Below, in pieces: positions 54,759 through 64,000 of a stretch of DNA of 64,000 bases (positions within the stretch are counted from its first letter, which is position 1; every line of letters starts with the position of its first letter). The stretch is from the NCBI GenBank assembly GCA_016169945.1, contig JADLSH010000036.1:661436-725435 (forward strand). Direction: 5' to 3'. Source of the stretch: Trachythela sp. YZ-2020. Lineage: Eukaryota > Cnidaria > Anthozoa > Malacalcyonacea > Clavulariidae. Below the pieces are notes generated by a model. That model worked only from the letters and a program-made list of their open reading frames with translations. It searched no databases and was not told where the DNA came from. The position numbers and the translations under genes are program-made.

Positions 54759-55452
54759 TAAGACAGAGTAAAATTACAAAGTGGTTGCTTTAGGGCTCAA
54801 TGTGGCTTAGTGGGTTAACAAGCTAGAGACATGGGCAGATAGTCTGGATAACCCATTAATGCCCAACACTTTCCCCTTGACGAGTAAAACTGGCTGGCGT
54901 TAGAGAGTGTAAAATGAGAAAGTGGGTGCTTTAGAGCACATTGTGGATTTATGTGTTAATAAGAAAGGGACGAGCATGAATCCAGGTCTCAACACTACCA
55001 GAAATTACACACTCTAGTGTTTTGTAATGGTAAATCTGTTCTGCCTCCACCTGCCTAGTAATGTCATCTACTAAATAATCTCCAAGCTCCCTCACTAATT
55101 AGTCTGGTCAAATGCAACATACATGTCATATTTTTCAATAATTTTGTCCTCATGCACATCAAATATTATTGACAATGTTCACTTCTCTGCGTATGGCCAT
55201 ATTACTGAAGTATATAGATACAATGCACTCTCAAATCACCCATGGAATAGGTTCTATTTACATTTGGGAGAAGCAAAAATAGCAAGAATATATAAACTAT
55301 AGTAGGCAGAATGAGAAAGACAATGCTTAATACACAAACAATACCGGCTTTTGAGTTAAAATATAATAGCCTACTTCACTGAATTTGGCGACGTTTGTTG
55401 ATATATAGTTACTTAACTAACAAACAAGTTATTTTACCTTTTCATCTAGTTT

Positions 55453-55581
55453 TTAAAGCAATAATTTCTTCGCCCGAGCCTGCTTTTTCATCTCCTCGAT
55501 AGCTTTCCAATTCATTCTTTGGAGCTTCATATATTCGGCTACATTGAAAAGTTCATATTGATGTCCTCGTGCAAACGGCAT
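55453..55581 (-). CDS. 42-residue ORF, helical and charged
   Basis: From ATG 55581 (context AAAAAATGC) it reads MPFARGHQYELFNVAEYMKL and then KAIEEMKKQARAKKLLL before TAA. The composition is that of one long amphipathic helix. It lies head to head with the basic ORF at 55624, 42 bp away, so a shared promoter is possible. No family is recognised; the chance of a spurious ORF at this length is real. Confidence 0.3.
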   Translation of the reverse strand: MPFARGHQYELFNVAEYMKLQRMNWKAIEEMKKQARAKKLLL

Positions 55582-55623
55582 TTTTTCGCCGTGGTTTAAC
55601 GAAAATCCAAAAACAAAAACGAT

Positions 55624-55983
55624 ATGACTTCACCAAAATCGAAAAAGTTTAACAATCGGATCAACAATAAAAAACTTAAAGCAAGCAGAAAATTGCGAAC
55701 TTTTAGCAAATTTCGCGAAAGGGCGACATTCGCACGCCTTGCAAGAAGACTCCTTCACAAACAAAGCAAACAGCGTAACCATGGCAACTTTGGTATCAAC
55801 CCCAATAGGTTTCGTATTACTTTGAATAACCCTAATTGTTCAAGGGCGAAAATAAATTGCGCAATTTTCGAAGTGAAATTAGTCACCAGTCTTTCGATAT
55901 TTTGCGCACGGACTTGCAGAAAATTTGTCACACTTTTGATTGGCGCTTTGGCGTGCATTTTTGCCAAGCGTGGCCGAAGTTAA
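55624..55983 (+). CDS. Basic 119-codon ORF
   Basis: It starts MTSPKSKKFNNRINNKKLKA and continues rich in Arg and Lys to about residue 60. It then has a hydrophobic stretch (FVTLLIGALACIFA) coded within the inner inverted block of the large element. The minus strand is open across much of the same DNA, so which strand (if any) codes is uncertain. No family is recognised. Confidence 0.25.
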   Translation: MTSPKSKKFNNRINNKKLKASRKLRTFSKFRERATFARLARRLLHKQSKQRNHGNFGINPNRFRITLNNPNCSRAKINCAIFEVKLVTSLSIFCARTCRKFVTLLIGALACIFAKRGRS

Positions 55984-56305
55984 ATGACCATTTAGGTGCG
56001 ACAGAAGAGCGACGTATGATTGAGTTAGGTACAGTAGAATTTCGGGCGAGATACCCTGTAAGTTCGGCAGAAGTTCGTCAGAGCCAGTTGCATTATGCGA
56101 CGTTCGGGCGACATTTATTCATATGCCGCATACTCCACGCATGTGCCAAACCGGAATAAAATTTTACTGTAATTTATTAGGATTAGATTATTTACCCCTA
56201 TTTTCAGTTTAGAATTGTATTTAGAATTCCCTCGCGAATACTCTCCTATATAACAAATATAACAAGTTCGGTGCATGAGTGCAGCAGCGTCTGAAACGGC
56301 CTTAA

Positions 56306-57276
56306 ACAGTCAAATTTGAAGGGAAAAATTGCAAGAAAACCGTAAAAACCTGTTAAAAAGAAAGATGACCGACCGCAACCGCATGTGTTAATTTGGACCC
56401 CCCCCCCCAATGCTGAATTCAGGATTACTTAAACTAAGTGTTAATGTTATTTTAACACTGTATAACAACAGTTTGCAGTGAAGTCGTTACTCTTCATTGA
56501 TATTCATAACAAGGGCAATAAGTTCTGAAATTTCTTGTTGGGTTGGGGCTGTTGGGGTATCTTTTACTGTTTTGCGACATTCCAACCGAACCAGTTATTA
56601 TTTTATAATTATGATTGTCTGCTACAGTATGTGCTGGGTTGGTGGGAATCTGATACAAAACTGTTTTTTAATTCAATTCATTGTTTTGCCCAATTTGACA
56701 ATCATAACATTTTATATGCACGTGCACATTGGGACACTTTCTTTAATACTTTTCTTGAGTTATTTTCTTCGAAACCTATAGCCTTACAGTAATGTAATTA
56801 AATAAAAAGGGGAAACCCACCTCCAACAGTCCAATGAGTTACATAATGCTTAACTTGGTGGATAGGAGTTGAGCTATGTAAACAAAACCTTCTTTGTATC
56901 AATGCGTTTTCAAATGAAATTACCAAATACGTTATTACTGACAATTACCAATTGATCGTATTGGTATAACTACTTTAGGTATTTTAATTAAGTAACCTTG
57001 AAAACCATTTAGTTACTTTCCTTGAGGTGAACCCTGGAAAAAAGCTTTGTGTCATGGTTATAGTTAAGTTAACAACGTACATGTACCACTCAGTTGTCTT
57101 AACGATAATCCAAAGAAGTATATTTGAGCAAAAGTATAATTTTCTTTCTCTTGGTTTGATTTAGTGTACGTTTAGTGTTCTTCAATGCGGGAACTATGGC
57201 GTTCCACAAAGCCGACACCGTACCTTTGTCATTGGAGCAGTACCAGGAAACGTGTTCCCGGAACCAACGTATTCCA
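56306..57276. other. No gene recognised
   Basis: AT-rich, with a run of ten C at 56399-56408. Frames at 56497-56792 have no motif. Confidence 0.4.
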
Positions 57277-57581
57277 TTGCACCTTATTAACTCCAATTTA
57301 TGTATTTTACATAAATTGGCACTGTAATTTAAACTGAGACTACAGTATAGTCCAAAAATGCGGAGTCTTTAAAAAAAGTGGCCCTGAAATCGTACCATTT
57401 TTATAAGACTCCGTCTTTTCCAAACGCAAAGCTTGTGCGGTCACGTGGTTTCCCCTGAAAAGCGGAAAATGTCTGTGATTGGTCAGTAAGTTAGTAAATA
57501 TTCATGATAGTGATAATGATGGATAACGCTAAATATAGTTCAAACAAGACGCTCTATTGAGCGCTAGCGCACCAGGGAGGG

Positions 57582-58564
57582 CACTGTAGACGGCCGGCCA
57601 AGTTTAAAAAAAGTGTCTAGAAAGCACTATCGATGGCATTTTTTGTTACAAGCATGAAACTACGCAAAATATCTTAGGATAGTGTTTACTTTGAGAGTGA
57701 CAGTGGTTGCCAACCGTAAGTGGTTGCCAAACAAAGGTTTTTTCTATGGGATTGTTGTCGAATGCTGTATTTTATATTAGTGTTTTATTTTAATTGGCTG
57801 ACTATCTAATTAACGTTTGTAAAGCTCGGGTAATCTTCTTTCGTATAATTCAAAATGATATGCTAATAAGAAACATGGCGCAAATACATCAAAACACGAC
57901 CTTTCAAAAAGAAGCCACAACAATATGTTTTTGTTGTGTTACAGACAGGCAACAATCACATATGTTTAGCTTACATACGAATCAGTATTACACGCCCGGT
58001 TGCCACCCGTGTAACACAATATATTTCTGTTGAGCCAGTCAAGTTTTGGCATGTAAATGGTTGAAAAACAGCATGTTCGTGCAAACACGTAGTTTTACCA
58101 CAACACCTAGACCTTCAAAATCGGTAAATATTCGAAATTAAACGCAATAATTTACGAATTTAAGCCTTTGGGTAACCACTCGTCCTAATAAATCCATCCT
58201 TATTTTGAAACTCGCCTCCATACAGTTATTTTAACAAGTGTAATAGTAATACCATTTTCTCATCAGCATGTCACTTTGAGTTATGACAATTAAGAAAAGG
58301 AGAAATTTGCACATGTTAATTAGGTAGTAAACCAATTACAATCAATCCATGATATCGAAAACTGCTTTTAAATGGATTCCCATGTATCGAGATGTCGTTA
58401 TAAAAACCTTCCAATTTCGGTACATAAAAAGAAAAATTACGAATGGCAACCACTTTCACCGTCAAAGTGAACACACTCCGATAACAGTTAGTGTGGTTTC
58501 CTGCTTGTAACAAAAAATGCCATCGACAGTCACTTTTTTGGAGGCTGGCCGGCCGTGTACTGTG
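57582..58564. mobile_element. Element G nested in F
   Basis: The ends share GGCCGGCC about 10 bases in, then ATGGCATTTTTTGTTACAAG. Further in, a GTGACAGTGGTTGCCAACC run (left) meets GGCAACCACTTTCACCGTC (right). The arms are about 140 bp with small gaps. Length 983 bp; the frame at 57794-58033 has no motif. Confidence 0.7.
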
Positions 58565-59246
58565 GGGGACGAGTCCCCCCAGGTGTTTTAAAAACCAATT
58601 TTGAGATTTTCCTAAATCTGATGAGAAAAGTTTGGGGAAGCGGGTATGATGATTCTAATTTCTAACAGGCAGAAAGTTCTGATTCTATGATTTATACAAA
58701 AATTAGGGTTTTTTTGCCAGTGTTGAGCGTGCAGAATTAATTTGAGAAACGAACTTCGTTTTGTGTCCCCTCCCCCCACATCCTCAAGGGTCTGGTCTGG
58801 CGACGCCAGAAGAAAGAAACTAAGACGGTTCCCGCTTTCAGGTCTGTACTGTCACTTTGCTTTCCTGATGCAGTGATGCGCAGATAGCCTCATGCATCTC
58901 CCATCTCCACAGGGTAGGTGGGTGGGTTAGGTTGTTTTAATTTATCCAATAATAAATTTCTGCCTGCAATTTTAAGGCGATCCATGCGACGAAGTCTAAT
59001 GCGTTATTATTTAATAATATTTAATAATTCCGAACGCGAGCTAACTAAGCTGGCCTTCGCCACGATATAATAATGATCTATATATAAATCTAAAATATTA
59101 TCTATATAACGCGGTTTATTGATGCTGATATTGAGAGGAGTAGAATTGTTTTAGTTTTTGCTGTTTCAATTATTTTATTGGTGTAAATTTTGTACAACAA
59201 AAACAAATTCCCGGAAATTTTGTCATGCTAATAATAAACAAGTAAT
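58565..59246. other. Interior of F, no gene recognised
   Basis: AT-rich and non-coding as far as I can see. Confidence 0.35.
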
Positions 59247-59349
59247 CATGCGATGTTGCTCGTACAATTAGGGATTAATAGTACTCGTGATGTTTGGAAA
59301 TTTTGCCACTCGTACTATTAATCCCTAATTGTACTCGCCATCGCATGAT
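59247..59349. repeat. Hairpin with about 45-bp arms
   Basis: CATGCGATG, GTACAATTAGGGATTAATAG and TACTCGTG on the left are mirrored by the right arm around a 14-base loop. Strong enough to form a cruciform or RNA hairpin. Confidence 0.85.
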
Positions 59350-59371
59350 AACCTATACTTAACACCTTTTT

Positions 59372-60105
59372 CGCCATATTTAGTTCCTGCTTATACAAGT
59401 ACTCCAGATAAAGGCGATTTACATTCCACAAATCACATTACAAATTCCCTCTTTTCTCCGGAAATATTTTGTTGGCTGCAGGCAGGGATTATTTTAAAAC
59501 AGTGACAGTGATAATCAATTTATGCATAAATAAATGAAATTTGCGCATAAATTCGCATTATAAATACATTATATACATTATAAATTACATGTTGTGATCT
59601 GGAAAAGACTTCCTCTCGGGAGAGATTGATTTCCCACACGCTCAGACACAACTTTTCAGTATAATGTATATATTAAGTGTACAAGCAATGTTTAGTTATG
59701 CGAATTTAGTAAATCTATATAGGCATTATGTCAAAGCCAGTTTAGAAATGTTGTGGGGGAGGAGGTAGGACTCTGTATTTTAATTTTGTATTTCAGTTTC
59801 AACGGACGATTTTATGAAGTGAGGGGTCGTCCTTCACGCCCTCGCGGTCCTTCCAAATAGCTATGGAGCACCAAGTAGCCTGAAAAATGGCTTGTTAGTG
59901 CCAACAACTATTAAGTATGTACATGCAAATGCATGTTTAGTTATTGGAATTTCCGCACAAATTTCATTCGTGACTGCATAAATCGGTTATCACTCACTAC
60001 ACCTAGGCCATACTTACAGACAATAAAATATGTGCGAAGAAAAGGGAATGTGTAAGTCGCCTTGGTCTGGAGTACTTATGTATAAAGCAGGAACTAAACA
60101 TGGCG
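59372..60105. mobile_element. Element H nested in F
   Basis: CGCCATATTTAGTTCCTGCT on the left pairs with the right end (AGCAGGAACTAAACATGGCG). GTACTCCAGA and AAGGCGA(T/C)TTACA follow in mirrored order. It is about 734 bp, non-coding, and its right end adjoins the right arm of F. Confidence 0.7.
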
Positions 60106-60272
60106 AACTCTCTTTTCCCCCACATTAAAGTGGAAAAGACGGAGTCTGATACAAAATGTTACGATTTCAGGGCCACTTTTTTGAAAGACTCCGCATTTTT
60201 GGACTATAGTCTCAGTTTAAATTACACTGCCAATTTATGTAAAATATATAAATTGGAGTTAATAGGGCGCAA

Positions 60273-61049
60273 CATCCGTATCTAAAACTTGTCGACAAAA
60301 ACGGAAAACATGAGCAAAGAAAACAGCATTTTGGCAACAACTCCCAACTTCTGTCAATTCGTTGCGTGGTTCCTTAAGCCGACATTCTTTAGTTATCAGT
60401 TCAAATGATTTTCACAAACCCACTGCTTTATACTTAAGAATCATCAAAATTCTCGCAAAAATCATGTAATTTGTGAAAAGGCAAAAAAGAACCCAAATGA
60501 TATAAAAGGCCAAACTCTGTTTCGTGGCCAAAAGAAAAAAGAGAAGCAAAATTCCTCGAAGAGGCAATGGAATCATGAACAGCTACATAAACCAATCGTT
60601 AATATGTAACTACAACTGTATGTGATGGTGAATATAACAACGATTGACCCACTTCCTCCCCGAACCTTTTCGATTGATTGATCAATAATTTCTGTAATAT
60701 GGCAATAACTGACAATCACAAATATTAATATAATAAACTATAATAACAAATAATACTATGCTAATAATCAGGGGTGGTGTGACATTACTGCGGGAAATAT
60801 ACTTTAACCTTAAATTTTGAGGCGCTTGGGTAGAGAAGTTATCTTTCTGGGCCAATAATAATTGGTTATCTGTAGCACTTTTCTGAGAATAAGAAAGAGT
60901 GACTCCTTAGAACAAACGTCAAAGTAATATTTATCAATCATGCCATGTTGAAGAAAACACTGTTTGTCTCAACTCAAAATTTTGACCATCTATAATCACA
61001 GTCCAGAAACAATGGCGTATATTGATGTAATTATGCTCTTTTTGCAGTT
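60273..61049. other. No gene recognised upstream of the DUF3987-like region
   Basis: AT-rich. It may be intron, as an acceptor ends it at 61049 (CTCTTTTTGCAG). Confidence 0.35.
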
Positions 61050-61690
61050 TTTTCCCAATGTCATCGAAAAAATCAATCTTCGCCAACGTTGCGTCGGTGA
61101 CGAACCGCATGCAACGGTAATGCACAGCATCAAGACTGCACGAGCCATACCGTTTCCGATGGACGAGTTTCCACGGCCAATCAAGGAATGGCTAATGGAT
61201 TTTATAGCACTTTCAGTTAACGCGCGACCCGAATTTATATTGTTGCGGCAGTTTCTGTGGTATCAACCTTAATGGGCCCGAAAACGAAATTGCGAATTCG
61301 CGACCGATACAGTGAACCCTGCAACTTGTTCACAGTCTGTGAAGGCAGGAGCTGGAAAATCAGGCAGGAGCTGGAAAATCAGGCAGGGACTGGAAAATCA
61401 CAGGCATTCGATATTGCTGTGGAAAGCCCAATCCGGAATTTAAAGGAACCGGCACATTCAGTTGTGGTGCATGACTTTACTCGTGAAGTACTTTCGGAGA
61501 GTTCCTTGGCTCTTGGCGGTTTCACACAGCCAGAGCCTTTTCTTCAGCTATTTAAACCTCTGGCTAAAACTAAAGATGGCTTTTTGGATCGGATACTAAT
61601 ATGCTCTATAAAGCCTCACCTATATTATGGGAAGAAGAAATAGAAGATTGGTGCGAAAAGCTAAATGAATACACCACGCAAGGATTTACT
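61050..61690 (+). pseudogene. Broken DUF3987-like P-loop gene
   Basis: After an acceptor at 61049 the frame reads FFPNVIEKINLRQRCVGDEP, then IPFPMDEFPRPIKEWLMDFI, matching the start of DUF3987-type domains (FP....P..I..W). A one-base change near 61240 moves to the frame VSTLMGPKTKLRIRDRYSEP, CNLFTVC. A P-loop AGTGKSQAF follows at about 61383-61409. Further on GGFTQPEPFLQLFKPL and DGFLDRILIC match the family's late motifs. The middle, which should carry the Walker B region, is missing: DFTREVL is followed directly by SESSLALGGF. Another shift near 61630 leads to WEEEIEDWCEKLNEY and a donor ACTG|GTGAGT at 61691. DUF3987 proteins are primase- or helicase-associated and common in mobile elements. 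This copy has at least two frameshifts and an internal deletion. Confidence 0.55.
61345..61401 (+). repeat. 19-bp tandem triplication over the Walker A motif
   Basis: GCAGGAGCTGGAAAATCAG occurs at 61345-61363 and 61364-61382, with a variant at 61383-61401. In one frame each unit codes A-G-(A/T)-G-K-S. Because 19 is not a multiple of 3, only the third unit is in the frame that continues into QAFDIA. Confidence 0.9.
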
Positions 61691-62091
61691 GGTGAGTCTC
61701 TTCAAATTACAACAAAACCCTTACTTATGCATTATCTTGATTTAAATCAATTGGAAGAATGCTGCGGCATATAACACTCCCAATTATAATTAAGTTTATT
61801 AAGCAAGGGTACTTTTGGGTACTCACGTGATTTACGACGTCTAAAGTTCATCAAATATCGCGGGCGCGTGACTATGGGCGTGTCAGTGAGCTCAATATAT
61901 ATATGGAGTAAGAGCTTCTAATTTTCGTCCAATAGGCCAAGTGAAGCCAAGATTTCGTTTATTCTACATTATAAGTACCCAAACAATCTATATTAATCAA
62001 AAACTTCGTACCTAGAGCCGCTTCGCGAAGTTGAGACCAATTTCAAATTTGTCCAGTTATTTTATACACCCTGTAGTGTTAAGTGGCTATA
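61691..62091. other. No gene recognised
   Basis: AT-rich and non-coding as far as I can see. A lone ACACCCTGTA at about 62066-62075 matches the tip of the next MITE in inverted direction and may be a leftover end. Confidence 0.35.
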
Positions 62092-62466
62092 CAGGGTGTC
62101 CCAAAAAACAGTCCCCCTATAGAAATCACTCTTTTGTTGTTAAACGTGCGTTGTTATACCTCTGGGAATTTAAAATAGCTTCTAAAACGAACAGCAACAC
62201 AAAAATGTCAAATTACGTTAAATTCGTCTATTATCAGTTCGAGTAAGAATGGTTCCAACTGACTACAGAGCAACGAGTATTTGTCGTAAAACCATTTGTT
62301 TGTGAAATCAATATTGCTTGCTTGGATCGTCGCGTTAAATTATTTGGACGAAGGGAAGTTGTAAATACTTCCGCCGTTCATGTACAATTAAATTAAATTC
62401 CCAAAGGTATAATAACGCACAAGAGTGATTTCTAAATTAAAAGGGGGACTTTTTTGGGACACCCTG
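62092..62466. mobile_element. Tc1/mariner-like MITE, CAGGGTGTCCC ends, TA duplication
   Basis: CAGGGTGTCCCAAAAAA on the left and TTTTTTGGGACACCCTG on the right, flanked by TA (62090-62091, 62467-62468). AGTCCCCCT and AGAAATCACTCTT follow on both arms. The middle (plus strand, about 62250-62330) reads WFQLTTEQRVFVVKPFVCEI, which resembles the first helix of a helix-turn-helix found at the start of some mariner-type transposases. So it may be a deleted autonomous copy. It is 375 bp. Confidence 0.8.
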
Positions 62467-62468
62467 TA

Positions 62469-64000
62469 TGTCGTGAACGTGTTACGTTCTAGTTGGGAAA
62501 TAAGTTGATTTATTTCTTTCGATTCAACTATCCAACATTTTGTGCGTGGATTATACTCGCAAAAATTATTTTGATCTTTTTTACCAGGTTCATTTATAAA
62601 GTTAGAATTCGCCAAAAACTGTATTTAAAACCGAAACAAACCGAAATTTCCCCGTTTTCACTCAGCATTCCACATGTGACCTATGATTGACCTTTCATTA
62701 AAGTTAGAGTTCAAACTTCTGATTCTTCTGCATTTCATTTATGCCATGTTATCTTTCCATTGTTTCATACAGTTCTTCAAGGCCGATCGATAGAGCTTGA
62801 AAAGACGAGATGTTCCGGGAGAGGAGAATGAGAGTATGCGATTTAAACTTGTTCCTTATTTGTTATAACAGTCACTGCTTAAGTGCTCAACCATACCTGT
62901 TTCCCGTCTTACAGTGAATTATTCCGCCATAAACAAAGATTCTTAGAACAATATTTCCAACATCCACACACCTCCTGTTATGTTGTTATTCGTCGTGATT
63001 ATATTCGAAACGTTTGCAATAATGGCAATAATTTTATTCCAAATTATGAAAACAAACAACACTACTGAAAAGTCGCCCACGTTTGGACCACAGTAGCAAT
63101 AGGGCGATCATTACTAATAAAAACTGACTACAACCATATAAATGCGGCATTAAAAATTTCTTTCAATTCAATTCCCATTGATTGAAGGGTTTCAGGACAC
63201 TCTACTGTCACAAATAATATATGTCCGCTCCAGTATCCCCAGCTAATATTAGAATACAAATCCACTGGGCAACGCTCGCGTTGGAGCGGTGATTGCGTAG
63301 ACGTGTTTGAGGTACATATCATACACGAGAAGGAGTTTATTAGCAATATGTTATCATACACGAGAGAGTTTATTGAGAGTGATTTAAAACACTGAAAAGT
63401 GTGTTGAAAAACAAGGCGCTAGCTGAGTTTTTAATACTTAAAGTGTTTTTTTAAATCACTATAATAACCACTTTATGTATGATATAGCTTATCAAACAAA
63501 CTAGTATTTAAAGAGAAATCTACAACGAAATAAGAGTTAATTTATAAGTGTTTATTACCGTGGTATCAAGAAAATGATGCGGTGGGTGATTTCTCGTAGT
63601 TTTGTCAGAATTATTAATGAGTTGAGTGAAGTACAATTGGTGACTATCTATAACCGATGGCTAAAGATAATGTGAAGAAGTAAAGATACCTGGTTAAACG
63701 CAAACTGGCCAACGTGTGTGTGTGTGTGTGTGTGTGTCCATGTATCTGAGTCACTAGAGTTAGTTTTGACATCTAATGTGCCGTTACTGCAGGCAGCAGT
63801 CTCATGGTGGTAGCAAATGCTTCGTTAACGCACGTATATTTTTAGGCAAACTGAAAGAGGAATTGGCCAAACGAAGGGCAGGGAATATGATGTGTTGTCT
63901 AGCAACCACAGACCAATGAATAAACGAAGACGAATGGAAGACACTGAAGGCTCACCACTGATCCGAAAACGAATTTGACTTTAGGAACAATTTGAATTGA
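62469..64000. other. No gene recognised
   Basis: AT-rich. Direct copies of ATCATACACGAGA lie about 34 bp apart at 63320-63370. Short frames (62388-62615, 62883-63068, 63128-63361) have no motif. Confidence 0.4.
63714..63737 (+). repeat. (GT)12 microsatellite
   Basis: A plain run of GT units. Confidence 0.95.

Larger units (their letters stand above)
52556..56305. mobile_element. Large element with split inverted ends
   Basis: Left: CGTTTCAGACG, then ACTCATGCGCC, then CACGCTTGTCAAAAATGCAC and GCCAAAGCGCCAAT. On the right the same blocks occur in inverted order, but with about 290 bp between the outer (56268-56305) and inner (55938-55972) blocks. So the right end has an insertion or the left a deletion. 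Inside are a Harbinger-like MITE and two divergent small ORFs. The superfamily is unknown. Confidence 0.6.
57277..60272. mobile_element. Element F: 3.0-kb inverted-repeat element holding nested elements
   Basis: Arms of about 150 bp, near 92% identical: TTGC(A/G)CC(T/C)TATTAACTCC at the tips, then AATTTAAACTGAGACTA, CCAAAAATGCGGAGTCTTT, GTGGCCCTGAAATCGTA and AGACTCCGTCTTTTCC. The interior holds elements G and H and a hairpin, and no transposase. Confidence 0.8.

Overview
The window is eukaryotic, AT-rich, and dominated by mobile elements. It has spliceosomal introns, BEL/Pao and CR1/Jockey-like retroelements, a tRNA-derived SINE and many inverted-repeat DNA elements. Taken together this suggests a marine invertebrate. 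A cnidarian (anthozoan) is my best guess, from the style of the SINE and the repeat families, but nothing in the window proves it.

Layout. 1-4.0 kb: one probable host gene on the minus strand, two exons joined by a 100-bp intron; the second exon ends inside what looks like the start of a SET domain. 4.4-7.7 kb: an element with 270-bp terminal inverted repeats carrying broken coding sequence. 7.9-9.2 kb: two LINE 3' fragments lying tail to tail, the second cut off by a 445-bp trinucleotide repeat. 9.6-16.1 kb: an almost intact BEL/Pao LTR retrotransposon (minus strand, 189-bp LTRs differing by one base, TGCTG target duplication) inside that trinucleotide repeat. 17.2-18.0 and 24.3-25.0 kb: two arrays of ACCAAT/ATTGGT mini-palindromes. 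20.0-21.6 kb: a decayed second BEL/Pao pol. 22.4-24.1 kb: a 1.66-kb inverted-repeat element with a perfect 8-bp target duplication. 25.6-25.9 kb: a proline-rich first-exon candidate. 26.7-29.4 kb: a 5'-truncated LINE with one long open frame.

29.4-36.6 kb: three foldback elements (A, B, C) set end to end and bracketed by inverted copies of a 21-bp minisatellite; both arms of C carry an almost identical 61-codon ORF. 37.5-46.7 kb: a string of MITEs, several with readable target duplications (TAA, TA, a 9-mer), and a small foldback with a telomere-like core. 47-51.5 kb: SINE copies and a large palindrome (X) whose left arm was invaded by a second element (Y), itself invaded by a third (Z). 52.5-60.3 kb: two large inverted-repeat elements holding smaller nested ones. 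61.0-61.7 kb: a broken gene resembling the DUF3987 P-loop family, whose Walker A motif lies in a 19-bp tandem triplication. 62.1-62.5 kb: a Tc1/mariner-like MITE.

Only the SET-like gene, the proline-rich exon and perhaps one small exon near 47.1 kb look like host genes. The rest records repeated insertion, nesting and inverted duplication. All family calls come from motif recognition by eye; no database search was run.
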